Source of the DNA: Bettongia penicillata ogilbyi
Taxonomy: Eukaryota; Chordata; Mammalia; Diprotodontia; Potoroidae
Direction: 5' to 3'
Length of the DNA stretch: 64,000 bases
NCBI GenBank assembly: GCA_023548195.1
Contig: JAJHZJ010000695.1
Coordinates: 1,127,423 to 1,191,422 of the forward strand
Shown: positions 35,256 through 48,511 of the stretch, piece by piece
Layout of the letters: each line of letters begins with the position of its first letter
Numbering within the stretch: the first letter of the stretch is position 1
Position numbers and translations under genes: made by a program
Notes under the pieces: generated by a model
Databases searched by the model: none
What the model saw: only the letters and a program-made list of their open reading frames with translations
Told to the model about the DNA's origin: nothing

Positions 35256-36630
35256 GAAATTGCCCTAAGCCCAAGGAAGGAAAGATCAGTTCTTAATCTG
35301 GATCATCAGATTGCTCAGACAAACTGTCTCTGGTCCAAAGGAATTTGACTTGACCCAGGTCATGGGTAAATCATATGAGTCTAACAATCACCCTCTATTG
35401 TCTATCTGAATCGGCTTATTAGCTGCACAAGACATCATTTTTGTTCATTGGTGCACATGTATTTGTGTTTATATAAATCACAAAGACAACAACTCTATAA
35501 GCCACATGAGCTGGGAGGGAACCCATGAGATTCTCATTTGTGTAGAAAGATCCCTGTAGGTCATGTTGTAGGATGCAGGGTGGAGCAAAGGGAGGATTTT
35601 TGTGAAGATAAACAGAGGAAAGACAAATATGAACCTCAGCATAGAATCAGCCTTTCCCCTTCTCTCCTTGGCATCCGATTCTTTCCTTTGATACTGTTAA
35701 ATTTCAAGGTCTCACATGCTTTGGACATAAACCTGGTCAGGACAGTGAGTATATGTATACAAAACCCAGTAAGAAGTAGGGGATTGTTTCACTGCAGGGT
35801 GATCTTCAGTTGCTGAATAATACAGAAGAGGAACATTTGCACAGATGTGTTGAGAGCAGACTTCAACCCAGACTCTCTCAATGCCTCACCTAGCCCAGGT
35901 ACTCCAGGAGTGGAAGTAGGAGGAATGAATTGACAATTTAAATTCTGTGGATTCACGGTTGAGTCAACAAGTATTCCTTAAGCACTTACATTTTAAGGAA
36001 GATTTAGAGCTGGAGGGGCCATTTTCTAGATGAGGAAGCCACGGCCCTGGGAAGTTAGCTAACTTTTCCAAGGCCATACAGACTGTGAGTTCATTGATAG
36101 GTTTAGAATGTGTGTCCCATGACTTCAAATTCAGTCCTCTTAGCACTGTACCACACTACCTTCTCAGGCACCTAGACTATGTTTCTTGAGGAAATAATTG
36201 CCCAAAGAAGGCAAGACTATAGTAATTCAAGAATCTGATAGTAGATATCCACATCAAACACTTAAACTGAGAGAGGTATTGCCACTCATTAAGGAGCAGA
36301 AACAAGGCGAGAAGGACAGCCAGTCCTCTCAGAGTCAGGGAGGGCTTGACAGTTCCTCCAGATCCTTCTCTGGTGGTCCCCGATGTAGAGAACTGCAGAT
36401 GAAAGTGGGATTGATCATACTGGGTCCTTAATAGGTCCTGGATAGGATCACAGTTCCCTGAGTTTGCAATAACACACTGAATACATCTGGACATATTATG
36501 TCCAAGGTGCCCTTGGGAACTATATGGAACAAAGGTTAAGGTAAGTCGTATTCAGGTCCAGCTCATGGAGTGTGGAAAAAATTCAGAAATCTTATGCTTA
36601 GAGTCATTATAGATGAGAAATACATTTTTT

Positions 36631-36740
36631 CTCCTTTCCTTTCCTTTCCTTTCCTTTCCTTTCCTTTCCTTTCCTTTCCTTTCCTTTCCTTTCCTTTCCT
36701 TTCCTTTCCTTTCCTTTCCTTTCCTTTCCTTTCCTTTTCT
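36631..36740 (+). repeat. (TTTCC)n pentanucleotide satellite at a deletion junction
   Basis: About 21 units of TTTCC. On its left the sequence matches unit 1 up to about 2838; on its right it resumes at about 4190 of unit 1. Confidence 0.95.
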
Positions 36741-38010
36741 GTCTTTTCTTTCTCCTGGTTTTCCCTCCAGGTATGCTGATCAACACTGGTAATCATAGGA
36801 TGACTCACCTTTGGAGCTGATGTGAGAAATGCAGGCAAGATCAACAGGGAAATCCCAACAAACTGAGTCATTCACTCAGGTATCACCAGTTTGGAATTTA
36901 GTTAAAGTTTTGACCATTCATTCAGCGTCTAGTTTATGCATCATTCGGTCAGGTCAAGAAGCTTGCACTTGCTCTGTCAGTGTCACTAGTCTCATCCAAT
37001 TCAAAGAACATATCCCTAGATAACTTTGTCACTGCTTCTTTGATCAGTGGCTGAGATAACCATGTGACACAGGGGACGGAACCCTGGACCTAGAGTCTGG
37101 GTTCCAACATCAGCTCAGATCCTTATTATCTGTGTGACCCTGGGCAAGTCAACTTAACTTCTGTTTTTCTCAGTTTCTTCAACAGTAAAATAAGAACAAT
37201 AGCAACTACTTATCAGAGCTATTGTGAGGATCAAATGAGACAATAGTATGCATATTGTGCTTAGCACAATGATATTTTACAAACACTTATTCCCTTCCTT
37301 CCCTACTGGTTCACACATTAGCTATAGTATCCTACTTGACAGTGAAGATATAAAGTGTACACTCAAAGAGCAATCATTTGAAAAGCATTAGCTTGTAGAG
37401 GAAGGAATACTAGCTTTAAAACATAGAATTCCAGATCCATCTTTAATATCCATATGATGACCAATAAACCATTTACCCCAAAAGTCTCAGTTTTCGCAAA
37501 TTATGAAAATGTTGTATGGAATATTGACTAGGGAGTCAGAAATAAACACCCCGAATTTGACACATAATTGCCTATATATCACCCTAGTCCTTGGACTTAA
37601 ATATCTCTGTGATGTAGGTATTGTGTTTTTTTTATTCCAAGACAATGAATTTTAGAGAAGATGCTGACCTACATTAGTAGATAGAGTCTTCACATCTGGG
37701 AGTTCCCTAGATCAATGAAATCAGAGGCCTTACCCCCATTCCACGTACCTTGATTAGCTTACAGGTACAAAGCATCTTACATGTGTAAAGAAATCTCACT
37801 GAACATATTAAATTGCTATATTAACTTGAGATATTAATGTCAACATCCTTGACCCTGAATTTAATAAGATAAAATATTTTGTTTAATTTGTATAATGTCT
37901 GGGTACACAAGAAGTTCCACCTCTCTCTCTTGTTTATTTGACCACTCACCCATAGGCAGGTCTGATAAAAGAAGCCCTGACTGCTGTTGCATAGGTAGTT
38001 ATATGCCCAA

Positions 38011-38275
38011 CATGGGGCAGCTAGGTGGTGTGGTGGATAGAGCATGAATTCAAGAGTCGGGAGGACCTGAGTTCAAATCATTTAACCCCAATTGTCTCAT
38101 CCTAGGTCATCTCCAGTCATCCTGAAGAATATCTCGTCACCGGATTCAGTGGCTCTGGAGGAGAAGTGAGGCTGGTGACCTGCACAGCCTTCCCTCACCC
38201 AAAACCAAGTCAAGTGCAAGTCATGTCATTATTTCTCTGATGGCATGGTCTTCTTCAGCAGCAAAGGACAAACAC
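38011..38275 (+). mobile_element. tRNA-derived marsupial SINE
   Basis: The tRNA-related head ('ggggcagctaggtggtgtgg', 'gaggacctgagttcaaatc') is followed by the non-tRNA body and the 'aaaggacaaacac' tail. An imperfect 10-bp target-site duplication is seen: atatgcccaa at 38001-38010 and atatgctcaa at 38276-38285. It inserted in unit 3 only. Confidence 0.88.
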
Positions 38276-38595
38276 ATATGCTCAATTATGAAGCCCTTGA
38301 TTTGTGGTTGTTTACTTTGGAATAGAAGTGCGTAGTAAATTAATGACATAAATAAGAAACAAAAATATTGCCAGTACCATAAAGATAGTATCTGTCTAAT
38401 AGGGAGCACACTGCTTATCCTTAATTTCTATACTAATATGATTATTTTCCTTCAATTAAAAAAAAAAACAGGACCAACTGGGTTACTCTCATGATAATTT
38501 AGTGAAAAAACAAACAGATTGATAAAAGAAAAGACCTGTATTCCTGTGACCACAGCAATAAGGCAGTCCTCTTTTTGATCTGCAAGATTCCCATT

Positions 38596-39520
38596 ATGTG
38601 ACTCAATATCAGCTCTGCACCCTTCCTTCTGACTGGCTTCTCAGACCTGGAAGAAGCCCACCACTGGATCTCCATCCCTTTCTTTTGCTGTGTATACCTT
38701 CGTGATTCTGGGCAATGGCATCCTCCTCTACCTCATCAGGGATGACCACAGTCTCCATGAGCCCATGTGCTATTTCCTAGCCATGCTGGCAACCACTGAC
38801 CTTGGGGTGAATATGACCACAACGCCCACTGTACTGGGGGTCCTGTGGTTAGATCACAGGGAGATTGGCCATGGGTTCTGCTTCTCTCAAGACTACTCTA
38901 TCCATTCACTTGCCATAGTGGAATCAGGTGTCTTGCTTGCCATGGCTTATGATCGATTCATTGCCATTAGAAATCCCTTGAGATACTCATCTATCCTCAC
39001 CAACACCAAAGTGGTAAAAATTGGGGTGGGGGCACTCCCAAGAGGCTGTTTGGCTATAGTTCCCCTCCATTGGTTCCATTATTGCCATTCCCATGTTCTC
39101 TCCCATACTTTCTGCCTCTACCAGGATGTCATCAAACTGACCTGTGCAGACATCACATTCAATAGCATCTATCTAATATTTTTGATTCTTATTGTATTCC
39201 TAGATTTCTTGATCATCCTTCTCTCTTGTACTGTAATCCTAAAAACAGTCATGGGTATTGCCTCAGGAGAGGAGAGGAACAAAGCCCTTAACACCTGTGT
39301 CTCCCACATCTACTGTGTTCTGGTCTTCTTTGTTACAGGGATTGGTTTATCTCTCATTCACCGTTTTGGAAAGTATGTGCCACATGTGGCTCACATTGCA
39401 GTAAGCTATGTCCATTTCCTCTTTCCTCCATTAATGAACCCTATCATCTATAGCATCAAAATCAAACAGATTCAGCATGGCATTCTTTGTATGCTCTCTC
39501 TGTGAAAATCCAAGGCCTAA
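38596..39520 (+). pseudogene. OR51B-like receptor copy 3, several disabling lesions
   Basis: It aligns with the intact gene along its full length. The ATG at 38596 is followed at once by TGA (38599-38601) where the intact copy has TGG. An extra T in the run at about 38681-38685 shifts the frame before TM1. From about 38690 the frame is open through TM1-TM7 ([29 protein letters not shown]) to a TGA at 39503-39505, six codons before the ancestral stop at 39518-39520. In-frame losses of four codons before extracellular loop 2 and of one codon near TM5 are also seen. An internal start at the TM2 methionine would lack TM1. It is a pseudogene whose body is still well preserved. Confidence 0.92.
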
Positions 39521-42500
39521 TCAGTGCTCCTTGGGATCTCCCATAAAGGCAAGTAGGGTCAATAATTTTCTATGCTCTTAAAAGCACTCAAGACATTTAG
39601 CCATTAAGGAATCCTTGGTAGCTTCTTCTGTGATTAATTAACACAAATATAGTTACAGTCTACACTTAGTTCTCAAATATGAAATTAAATAAGTGAACTT
39701 TAAGTTGTGATTGATTTTAAATCATAATCATTATTTAATACTATAAGGGAGAACTATGTCTGCAAGAAGCCTAGGATATTCCTGATGATACTTGCTACCC
39801 TTACTAGGTTGAGATATTCCCCCCCCAAATCTTGCCTCCCTGACTATTAATGGGTTATGTGAATGTGATACCCTTGTTCTTCAGCTGACCAAGTGGGCTT
39901 GAGAGTGTAGGCCATGCATGTCTACATGTTTAAAAGTCAGGATTACAGAAGATAAGACCATACATTCTCCAAAGTGTCTTGAAAACAATGACTATTTTCT
40001 ATTTCTGTCTCTTACTTTCAAATAGTTAGCTCTAATCTGTATGTAAAGAATATAACATCATTTATTCTTACTGTGATATCTGAAATCATGCCATTGCTGG
40101 ACATTTCCAATAGGATGTGCAGAGAACAGGTCAGGGGTTAGAATGGAATGGCAGAAAAATTTACTTCTAGCAGATTATCTACCATTCAGATTTATCCATC
40201 TGCATGTAACACATACCGCCATACACTATGTGAGTATATTGAACTTTATATAAAATCTCAGAACTGCAGATTGAATGGAACCTCAGAGGTCATTTAGTGC
40301 AATAAATACTTCAGCTGCATCCCCTCTAAATACATCATCAAGCCAATTTATCAGTTTCTGTTTAAAGACCTAAAGTTCCTCTAATGGGAGAGGACATTAA
40401 ATTGAGATGCTGGTTCCCAAGAGAACCTCCTTTATATAATCAAGAGCTCTGGTTCTTAAAATATTTCTTCTTATATCATTTTATAAAAATACATATCTCT
40501 GCCTTTCCTTGTCCTCCTACTTTTGCAATTTGGGGATGCATAGAAAAAGCCCAATCCCTCTTTTATGCTTTATCTCTTCAAGCATTTGGAGATTGCAAAC
40601 ATTTCATTCTTGAGCCTTTTCTTAGTTCAGGGTAAACATTAGAGTTGTCCTTCTTGAAAAACAAATAAACAAACAAATAAAAAAAAAACTCCCTTACCCC
40701 TAGACTTATACCCCTAGTTGCCATGGTCAGTCTTTCAAGGCAATGGATTCACCTTCACCAGAGGTGTTTAGAAAAAAGGGTTTAACATCTGCTTGACAGG
40801 TATATTGCAGAAGGAAATCTTTTCCATGTATAGGTTGAACAAAATGTCCTCTTAGTTTTCTTCTGAAGCTCCTTGAGTCTGTAGTCCTGGAAAATCAGAG
40901 ATCCTAGAGGAAGGACTGCAAAGTGCCCTGGGAAGAAGAGTGCCCTCTGTTGGAAGCCAAGGAAATTAAAAAGAAATGGCAGGAAGCATTAAATATAGGT
41001 AGAACAATTCAGGATCACTAAAGGAATCTATAATTTGAAGCTTCATATTTGTAGCTGAGGGGAACTGATGAAAGTATGGAATATAGTCGACATAGTACCA
41101 TCTGCCGAGAGAGAAGTATGGAATACAAGTAGACTAATGCAAGATGTCAAAAGGCATTCATGACAGGGAGAAACTACCAGTGGCTTCTTGTATAGACTGA
41201 AAGCAAGAGAGCCATGGCAAACAGGAAGGGGAATACCAATAAGTAGGAAACCTAGTGCCTCAGGTAAGTGATTGAGACTATATAGGATTCTAATAGATGA
41301 TTTTTTATTAGTAGGTAATGATAATTTCTTTTGACACTAATTTGGGTGGTTTTTTCTTTGACTTATAAGTAAATCTGTAAATGAATATATTCATATTTTG
41401 AGCTTTGTGAGCCCACAAACTTATACAGCGAATAGATGACTATCCTAGAGCATAAGACATTTGTCAAATTCTTTAGTTCTAGCATTATCTTTTTGGATGT
41501 GATTTGTCAGAGAAATGAGAATTCCTTTCAAATTACATCCATTACTCTATTATTCCTCATTGGGCCAAGCAGAACACATGAAAGTTCTTCAAATACTTGC
41601 AGACTGTTCTAGGTTATATATTTTCAGTTCTTTCAAGCAATCCTTAGAAGATATCACCTTGGGTTTTTCACCATCTTCTGTATATTTTCCATATCAGTAA
41701 TACCATCCCTGAAGTGCAGTCCTCAGGATTAAACACAGTATGCAGATCTGGTCTGGCCAAGGTAGAATACAATATACCTATCTTGTCCTCTTTCCTGGAA
41801 ACTAGGACTTTTGTAATGCAGCATAAATTCACATTAAGTTTTGTGGCCATAATTGGAAAAATGCTTAAAATCAATTTCACACTGCTATTTTATTGTGAGA
41901 ATAAATATTTACAAAGCTTTCATTGTGTCTGGGCTTTGTGGTCCTGGCTGAATATCATACAATGGCAAGTAGATCTCAGAATCTGATTTCAAGAAACTTG
42001 AATGCTAATGTGATTGGGGGTTGGGCTGTGTGTGCGTGTTCATCCTTCATTGCCAAAGGAGACTGTGCAATCAGAAAAATAATGACATGACTTGAACTTG
42101 ACTTTGTTTTGAATGAGGTAAGGCTGTGCAGGTCACCAGCCTCACTTCTCCAGAGCCATCTGAATCCAGTGATCAGATATTCATCAGGATGACTGGAGAT
42201 GACCCAGGATGAGACACTTGGGGTTAAGTGACTTGCCCAAGGTCACACAGCTAGTGAGTGTCTGAGGTGAAATTTGAACTCAGGTCCTCCTGACTCCTGC
42301 ACTGGTACTCTATCCACTGCACCACCTAGCTGCCCCTTGCTCTCCTTGTGGCTAAGGATTAGATGAATTCATTTAAATGTTTCACAGTTCTTAAACAGTG
42401 CCTATGCTCCCTGTTGCTGTCCCTATCTACTTTAGTATTCAATAACAAAAGACACAGGGACAGAGAATATTATACATCTAGCACACTTCTGGTAAAATGA

Positions 42501-44140
42501 GTCTTTCAAAACCTGGATTCAATGTTCTTCCAAATAATAGATTCATTACCTGCCTCTGTATTCCTAGTCAAAAACTTTCCAAGTTTGGACACTGAGATAA
42601 GTTCTCCACTAAGGGAAGTTAATGCAATATTTGAGAGTTCAGGGACAAATCCTCCTCCCCTCATATCATTGAGGAAAAAGCATTGAAAAAAGGCCTTAGG
42701 AGACATAACTGTGACTCCAGAGGACTGCCAATGAAGAAAGTTACTCAATTCCTGATAGAGAGATGATAGACTCCACGGCAAAAAGAAACACATTTTTTGA
42801 AGTGGCCAACATGGGAAATTGTTTTGCTTTATTGTGCACATTTGTTACAGTGGTTTCTTTTGTTCTTCAGTTGAGGGAGATGGGATTGAGAGAGAACAAA
42901 TTCTTGTTCATTTAAAAAAATATGTTTTGGTTTTTTTTTTGTTTTACTAAAAACACAATACTGGCATTAGTAAGTGAAATGATTGGAGTGCATGAGAAAG
43001 GAACAGACTAAGTAATAGAAATTTTTAAGGAAGAAGCGCCTTTGTCTGCTATAGCTTGGCAATAATGCTTTGAGAGAGGCTAGAAGGGCTTGTTTATTTC
43101 AACTATAAGATAAAGAAATTGTAGCTCAGAGAGGTTCAATGGCTACCAAGCATATGTAGCAGATAACTGAGATGAAAGTTTAGATCAAATAGGCTTATTA
43201 AGTTACAAATACATAAATCCTTGCACAGTCTTTCATGCTCAGACATGACTAACAGCCATAGCCAGAGATATGCCCATAGACCAGACACCCCTGCAATCCT
43301 CTCAGAACTCCCCTAATCCATCTCCATTGCCACTGCCAAGACTGTGGGAGGATTCTGATGCTTGCATCCCGCTTAAAACACCCTCTCATAGGCCATCTGT
43401 TCTATAAAATTGATCTTTTGATATCTGTCTCCAGCATCTTCCTAATCTCATTCCATGTGCCCATAGGCTCATAGATCTAGAAAGGGAATAAAACTTAGCC
43501 ATCAAATCTACCATCCTCATTTTGTAGATGAAGAAATAGATCTGTATACTCTGGTTTCATCATATAGGTCTATCTTCACAAAACATTTCAGAATTGTTCT
43601 TCTGTATTGTCCACTGGCATTTAGAAGGGAATCTAACCTTTTTTTTTTTCCATTGAAAGGACAGAGAATAGCTCTCACATGCATCTGTGTACATTTAACA
43701 TCACAATGGGGAATACGAGAGAAAGATTCAGAGAAAAGCCACTGTCCATAAATGACTGTTTCTATTACTCTGTTCTTTTGAATCCCTGAAATGTAAAATT
43801 TTATCTAAACCCACCCCCTCAACGAACCTTTGAGGGCTTTATTAACATGTCCCAGGTGGCCTGGACAGTGAGCAGAGTTCAGAGATATGAAAGGGTCACT
43901 AGTAATATTAGTATATAGCTGGCAGTAACACAAGGAAGACAAACACATGGATACTTAGGAAAATAAAGATGAAGAAGATGCCCTAGAAGAGGGTGAGAAT
44001 CTGTTGGCAGAACTGATTAAAGAAGCTGATAGAGTCATAGAGACATAGTCAGTGGGTCCAGAAATAAGTGAAATAAGGCCAAGATCTCCATACTCTGAAC
44101 TTAGAAAGTGCTTCCTAAAGGTGCTCACCCCAACTCTTGT
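39521..44140 (+). repeat. Unit 3 downstream block
   Basis: It is collinear with unit 1 from 7201 to about 12355, with one CR1/L3 set (near 40380-40900 and 41575-41790), a SINE on the minus strand and no gene. It ends abruptly at the coding sequence of copy 4. Confidence 0.8.
42036..42336 (-). mobile_element. tRNA-derived marsupial SINE, near full length
   Basis: Read on the minus strand it begins 'ggggcagctaggtggtgcag' at 42336 and passes the tRNA-like box-B region 'gagttcaaatttcacctcag' and the body with 'ccagtcatcctgatgaatat' to a tail near 42036. Units 1 and 4 have the empty site (near 10650 and 47370). Confidence 0.9.
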
Positions 44141-44142
44141 TT

Positions 44143-44784
44143 TTCTGCTTCTCTCAAGCCTACTTTATCCATTCACTTGCCATAGTGGAATCAGGTGTTT
44201 TGCTTGCTATGGTTTAGGATCAATTCATTGCCATTAGAAATCCTCTGAGATACTCATCTATCCTCACCAACACCAAAGTGGTAAAGATGGACGTGGGGGC
44301 ACTCCTAAGAAGCTGTGTGACTATAGTTCCCCCAGTAGTTCCCCTCCATTGGTTTCACTACTGCCGTTCCCACGTTCTCTCCTATTCTTTCTACCTCCAT
44401 CAGGATGTCATCAAACTGGCCTGTGCAGACATTACCTTAGTACTTCTGGTTTTTACTGTATTCCTATATTCCTTGATCACCCTTTTCTCTTGTATCCTAA
44501 TGCTAAAGACAGTCTTGGGCATTGTCTCAGGAGAGGAGAGGACCAAAGTCCTTAACACCTGTGTCTCCCACATCTACTGTGTTCTAGTGTTCTACGTCAC
44601 AGTGATTGGCTTGTCGCTCATTCACCATTTTGGAAAGTATGTGCCACATGTGGTTCACATTGCAATGTGCTATATCCATTTCCTTTTTCCTCCATTAATG
44701 AACCCTATCATCTATAGCATCAAAACCAAGCAGATTCAGGGTGACATTCTTTGTATGGTCTCTCTGTGCAAATATACAGCCTAA
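44143..44784 (+). pseudogene. OR51B-like receptor copy 4, 5'-truncated by a deletion fusion
   Basis: It starts inside the TM3 region ([10 protein letters not shown] of the intact gene); everything upstream, including the start codon, TM1 and TM2, is gone and replaced by unit 3 downstream sequence. A TAG at 44215-44217 replaces the tyrosine of the MAYDRF motif. The rest, from 44278, is open through TM4-TM7 ([14 protein letters not shown]) to the stop at 44782-44784, with an in-frame loss of about six codons just before TM5. It cannot make a receptor. Confidence 0.92.
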
Positions 44785-47700
44785 TCAGTGGTCCTTGGGA
44801 TCTCCCATACAGACATCTGGGGTCAAATTTTTTTTTCTTCCAATAGGAGTTCATTGTGTTGTTAGAAACACTCAAGACATATAACCATTAGGAAATGTTT
44901 GGTAGCTTCTCCTTAGGATTCATTGATTTCATAACATATTATACCCTACAATCTACACTTAGTTCTGAAATATGAGATTGAATAACGTAAGTTTAAGTTG
45001 AAATTGATTTGAAGTCATAATAATTACATTACAGGATGTAATATAAATTATTGTTAAAATTTATAATTATAAATTATAAATAATTGCAGGAAAGAGGACT
45101 ATGTCTCCACTGAAGCCCAGGATATTCCTGAGGATACTTACTATCCTTACTAGGTTGAGATATTCCCCCCAAAATATCTTGCCTCCCTGACTATTCATGC
45201 ATTCTGTGAATATGATGGTCTTATTCATCACCTGATCAAATGTGCTTAAGAGTGTAGGCCATGCATGCCTATATATTTAAAACTCAAGATTCCAGAAGAT
45301 TAGAGCATGACTTTTGAAAAGTGGACTGAAAGGAGCGACTGTCTCCTATTTTTGTCTCCTCCCTTCAAATAGTTAGCTCTGATCTGCATGTAAAGAATAT
45401 AATATCATTTATTCTTTCTGTGATATCCGAATTCATTGTATTTCTGCACACTTAGAAAATACAGTGAATAGGTCAGGGGTGAGGTTCGAGTAAGGGAAGA
45501 ATTACTTCTAGCAGATTATCAGACATTCAGATTTATCCATCTCCATGCAACACATACTTCCATAGAGTATATGAGTAGATTGAACTTTATACAATCTCAG
45601 AATTGCGGATTTGAATGAAACCTCAGGAGTCATTTAAAGCAAATGAGCTGCACCCCCCCCCCCATACCTCATCAAACCAATTTTTCAGTATCTCTTTAAA
45701 GACCTAGAGTTCCTGTAATGGGAAAGGATATCAAAAAGAGGATGTCAGGTCCCAAGACAGCCTTTTTCATACAATTAAGAGCTCTGATTCTTGAGAAGTG
45801 GCTTCTTACATCATTCTAAAAAATTGTATTTCTCTGTCTTTCCTTTCCTCGCATTTTTATAATTTGGGGATGGACAGAAAAAAACAATTCCTTCTTTCAT
45901 TCTTTCATTTTTGAGTCTTCTCTTAGTTCAGGCTACACATTAGACTTGTCTTGCTTGAAAAATAAAGAAATCAACAAAGAAATAAATGAAAAAATTCTCC
46001 CTTATACTTAGAGTTATCTGAATGTCAATAGTTGTGATGGTCAGCCTTTCAAGGCAAGGGATTCACCTTCACTGGAGGTCTTCATAAAAAATGCTGGATG
46101 ACTGCCTGTCAGGTATATTGTAGAGGGAAATCTTTTCTATATATAGGTTGGATTAAATGCCCTGTGTGTTCTTTATTGAAATTCCTTGAGTCTGTGATCC
46201 TGGCACTTCAGAGATCCTAGTGAAGACTGGGAAGGAGAGTGCCTTCTGGTGGAGGTCGAGAAAATTGTAGGAAAAGGAGTGGCAGGAAGCATGAGGTTGA
46301 AAGTAGGACGATTCAGGATCACTAATGGAAACCACAATTGGAAGCTTCATATTTGCAGCTGAGGGGAACTGCTGAAAGTATGGAATATAGGCAGAACAAG
46401 GCAACAGAGTGCCATCTGCTGAGAGAGGAGAAATATGGAATACAAGTAGACTGATGAAAGATGGCAAAAGGAATACATGACAGGGGGAAAGTTATTAGTA
46501 ACCTCTGAGATGGACTGAAAGGAAGGAAGACAGTCAGAGCAAACAGTAAGGGGAGTACCCATATGTAGGAAACCAAGTGCCTCCAGTAAGTGACTGAAAC
46601 TATATAGGATTCTAAGAGATGGTTTTTCATCAGTGGGTAATGTTAATTTCTTTTAACTCTAATTTGAGTGGTTTTGTTTTCAGTGACATAAATAAATCTG
46701 CAAATGAATATATTCATATTTTGAACTTTGTGAGCCCATAAACTTATAAGGGAAATGGATGACTATCCTAGAGCATAAGACATTTGTCAAATTTTTTTAG
46801 TTCTAAGATTACCTGGGTGGGGATGTGATTTGTCAGAGAAGTGAGAAGTTCCTTCAAATTGTATCTTTTACTCTTTATTATTCCTCATAGGGTCAAGCAG
46901 AACACATGAAAGTCCCCCAAATTCTTGGAGACTACTCTAACATTCAGATCTTCTGGTTAAATTTTTCTCATTCCTTCCAGAAATTCTTAGAGAACATCAC
47001 CTTAAGGCTCTTCACCATTTTCAGCATCCTTTCCATCTCACTAATAGCCTTCCTAATAGCTCAAAAATAAATATGGTCTGCAGATTTCATGTGGCCAAGA
47101 TTGAATACAGTACAACTTCTACACCCCCTTTCCTGGAAATTATGCTTTTTTGTAATGCAATGCAACTTCACATCATCTTTTGTAGCCATTTGTGATAGTA
47201 ATGAAAATCAATTTCACACTGCTATTTCATTGTGAGAATAAATATTTATAAAGCATCTATCGTGTTCTGGGCTCTGTGGTCCCTGCTGAATATCATACAA
47301 TGGCAAATAGATCTCACCATCTGATTTTAAGGAACATGAATTCTAATGTGATTTGAGGTTGGGTTAGGAAGTAGATGTGTACAATTAAATGTTTAAAAAT
47401 TCTAAAACAGTGTATGTTCTCCCTATAGTTGCCCCTATCTACTTTAGTATTCAATATCAAAAGATACTGGAACAGAGAATATCCATCTCACAGCCAAACA
47501 TCTGGTAAAATGAGTCTTAAAACCTGGATTGAAGGTTCTTCAAATAATAGATTCATCATGTTTCTCCAGAGCCATAGTTGAAGACTTTCAAGGTTGGGAT
47601 GTTCAGACATAACAAATTCTCCACTAACACAACGTTTGAGAATTCAGGGACAAATTCGGTTCCTCCCCTAATCCAATTAATGAAGAATCATTGTAAAAAG

Positions 47701-48510
47701 ACCTTAGAAGACATAACCATGATTCCAGATAATTGACAATGAAGAGAGCTACTCACTTCCCAATAGAGAGACAATAGATTCCATGGCAACCAGAAATATA
47801 TTTTTTGATGTTGCCAATGTGGGAACTTATTTTGTTTTAGTGTGCGTATTTTTTACAATGCGGTGTTTTGTTTGTCATTTGGTGGAGGTGGGAGTGAGAG
47901 AGAACAGATTGTTATTAATTTTAAAAAAATGAGTAATTACTAAAAACACAAATACTGCCATTACTAAATAGAATGATTGGTGTGCGTGGAAGAGGAACAG
48001 ATTAAGCACTATGAGAGTTTTTAAGAAGGAAGGATCTTTGCCAGCTATAGGTTTGCAATAATTCACTGAGAGATACAAGAAAGGTTTGTTTATTATTTGT
48101 ATCTCAGAGAGGTTCAATGCCTACTATTAAACATACATAGGTTATTGAGATGAGAATTTAAATCAAATAGGATTATTAAGATACATGTACATTAATATTC
48201 ACAAAGTCTCTTGTGTTCAAACATGCCTAACAGCCAGAGATATGCCCACGAGGCCCCCCTGCTCTCCTTTCAATACTCTCCTGTTCCACTAATCCATCTC
48301 CACTGCCACCACCAAGGCTGTGGAGAAATCTTGATGCTCCCAATCTGCTTACAACACCCTCTTCTTGGCCATCTGTTCTACAAGATTGATCTTTTTTTCT
48401 CTGTCTCCGGGATCCTCCTAACCCCATTCCATATTCCCATAGGGTCGTAGATCTAGGACTTGAATGAAACTCGGAGGCCATCCAGTCTAGCACCCTCATT
48501 TTACAGGTAA
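44785..48510 (+). repeat. Copy 4 downstream block
   Basis: It is collinear with 7201-11750, with CR1/L3 pieces near 45700-46210 and 46905-47120. A C13 run lies near 45650-45663 and an AT-rich imperfect palindrome near 45048-45085. It ends in a MIR-like core ('cctcattttacaggtaaag') at about 48510, where it joins sequence homologous to 26830 onward. No gene is visible. Confidence 0.75.
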
Positions 48511-48511
48511 A

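Larger units (their letters stand above)
30880..38570 (+). repeat. Unit 3 upstream block of the tandem OR array
   Basis: It is collinear with 15214-22070 but rearranged: an L1 at 31608-33537, a SINE at 34970-35255, loss of about 1.35 kb at a pentanucleotide repeat (36631-36740), loss of about 0.42 kb near 37960 and a SINE at 38011-38275. MIR-like relics remain at about 35945-36175 and 37060-37275. No gene is visible other than L1 coding remnants. Confidence 0.8.

Noticed and set aside
44278..44784. Copy 4 as a short functional protein starting at the internal ATG 44284
   Set aside because: It would lack TM1-TM3, which no working OR does.
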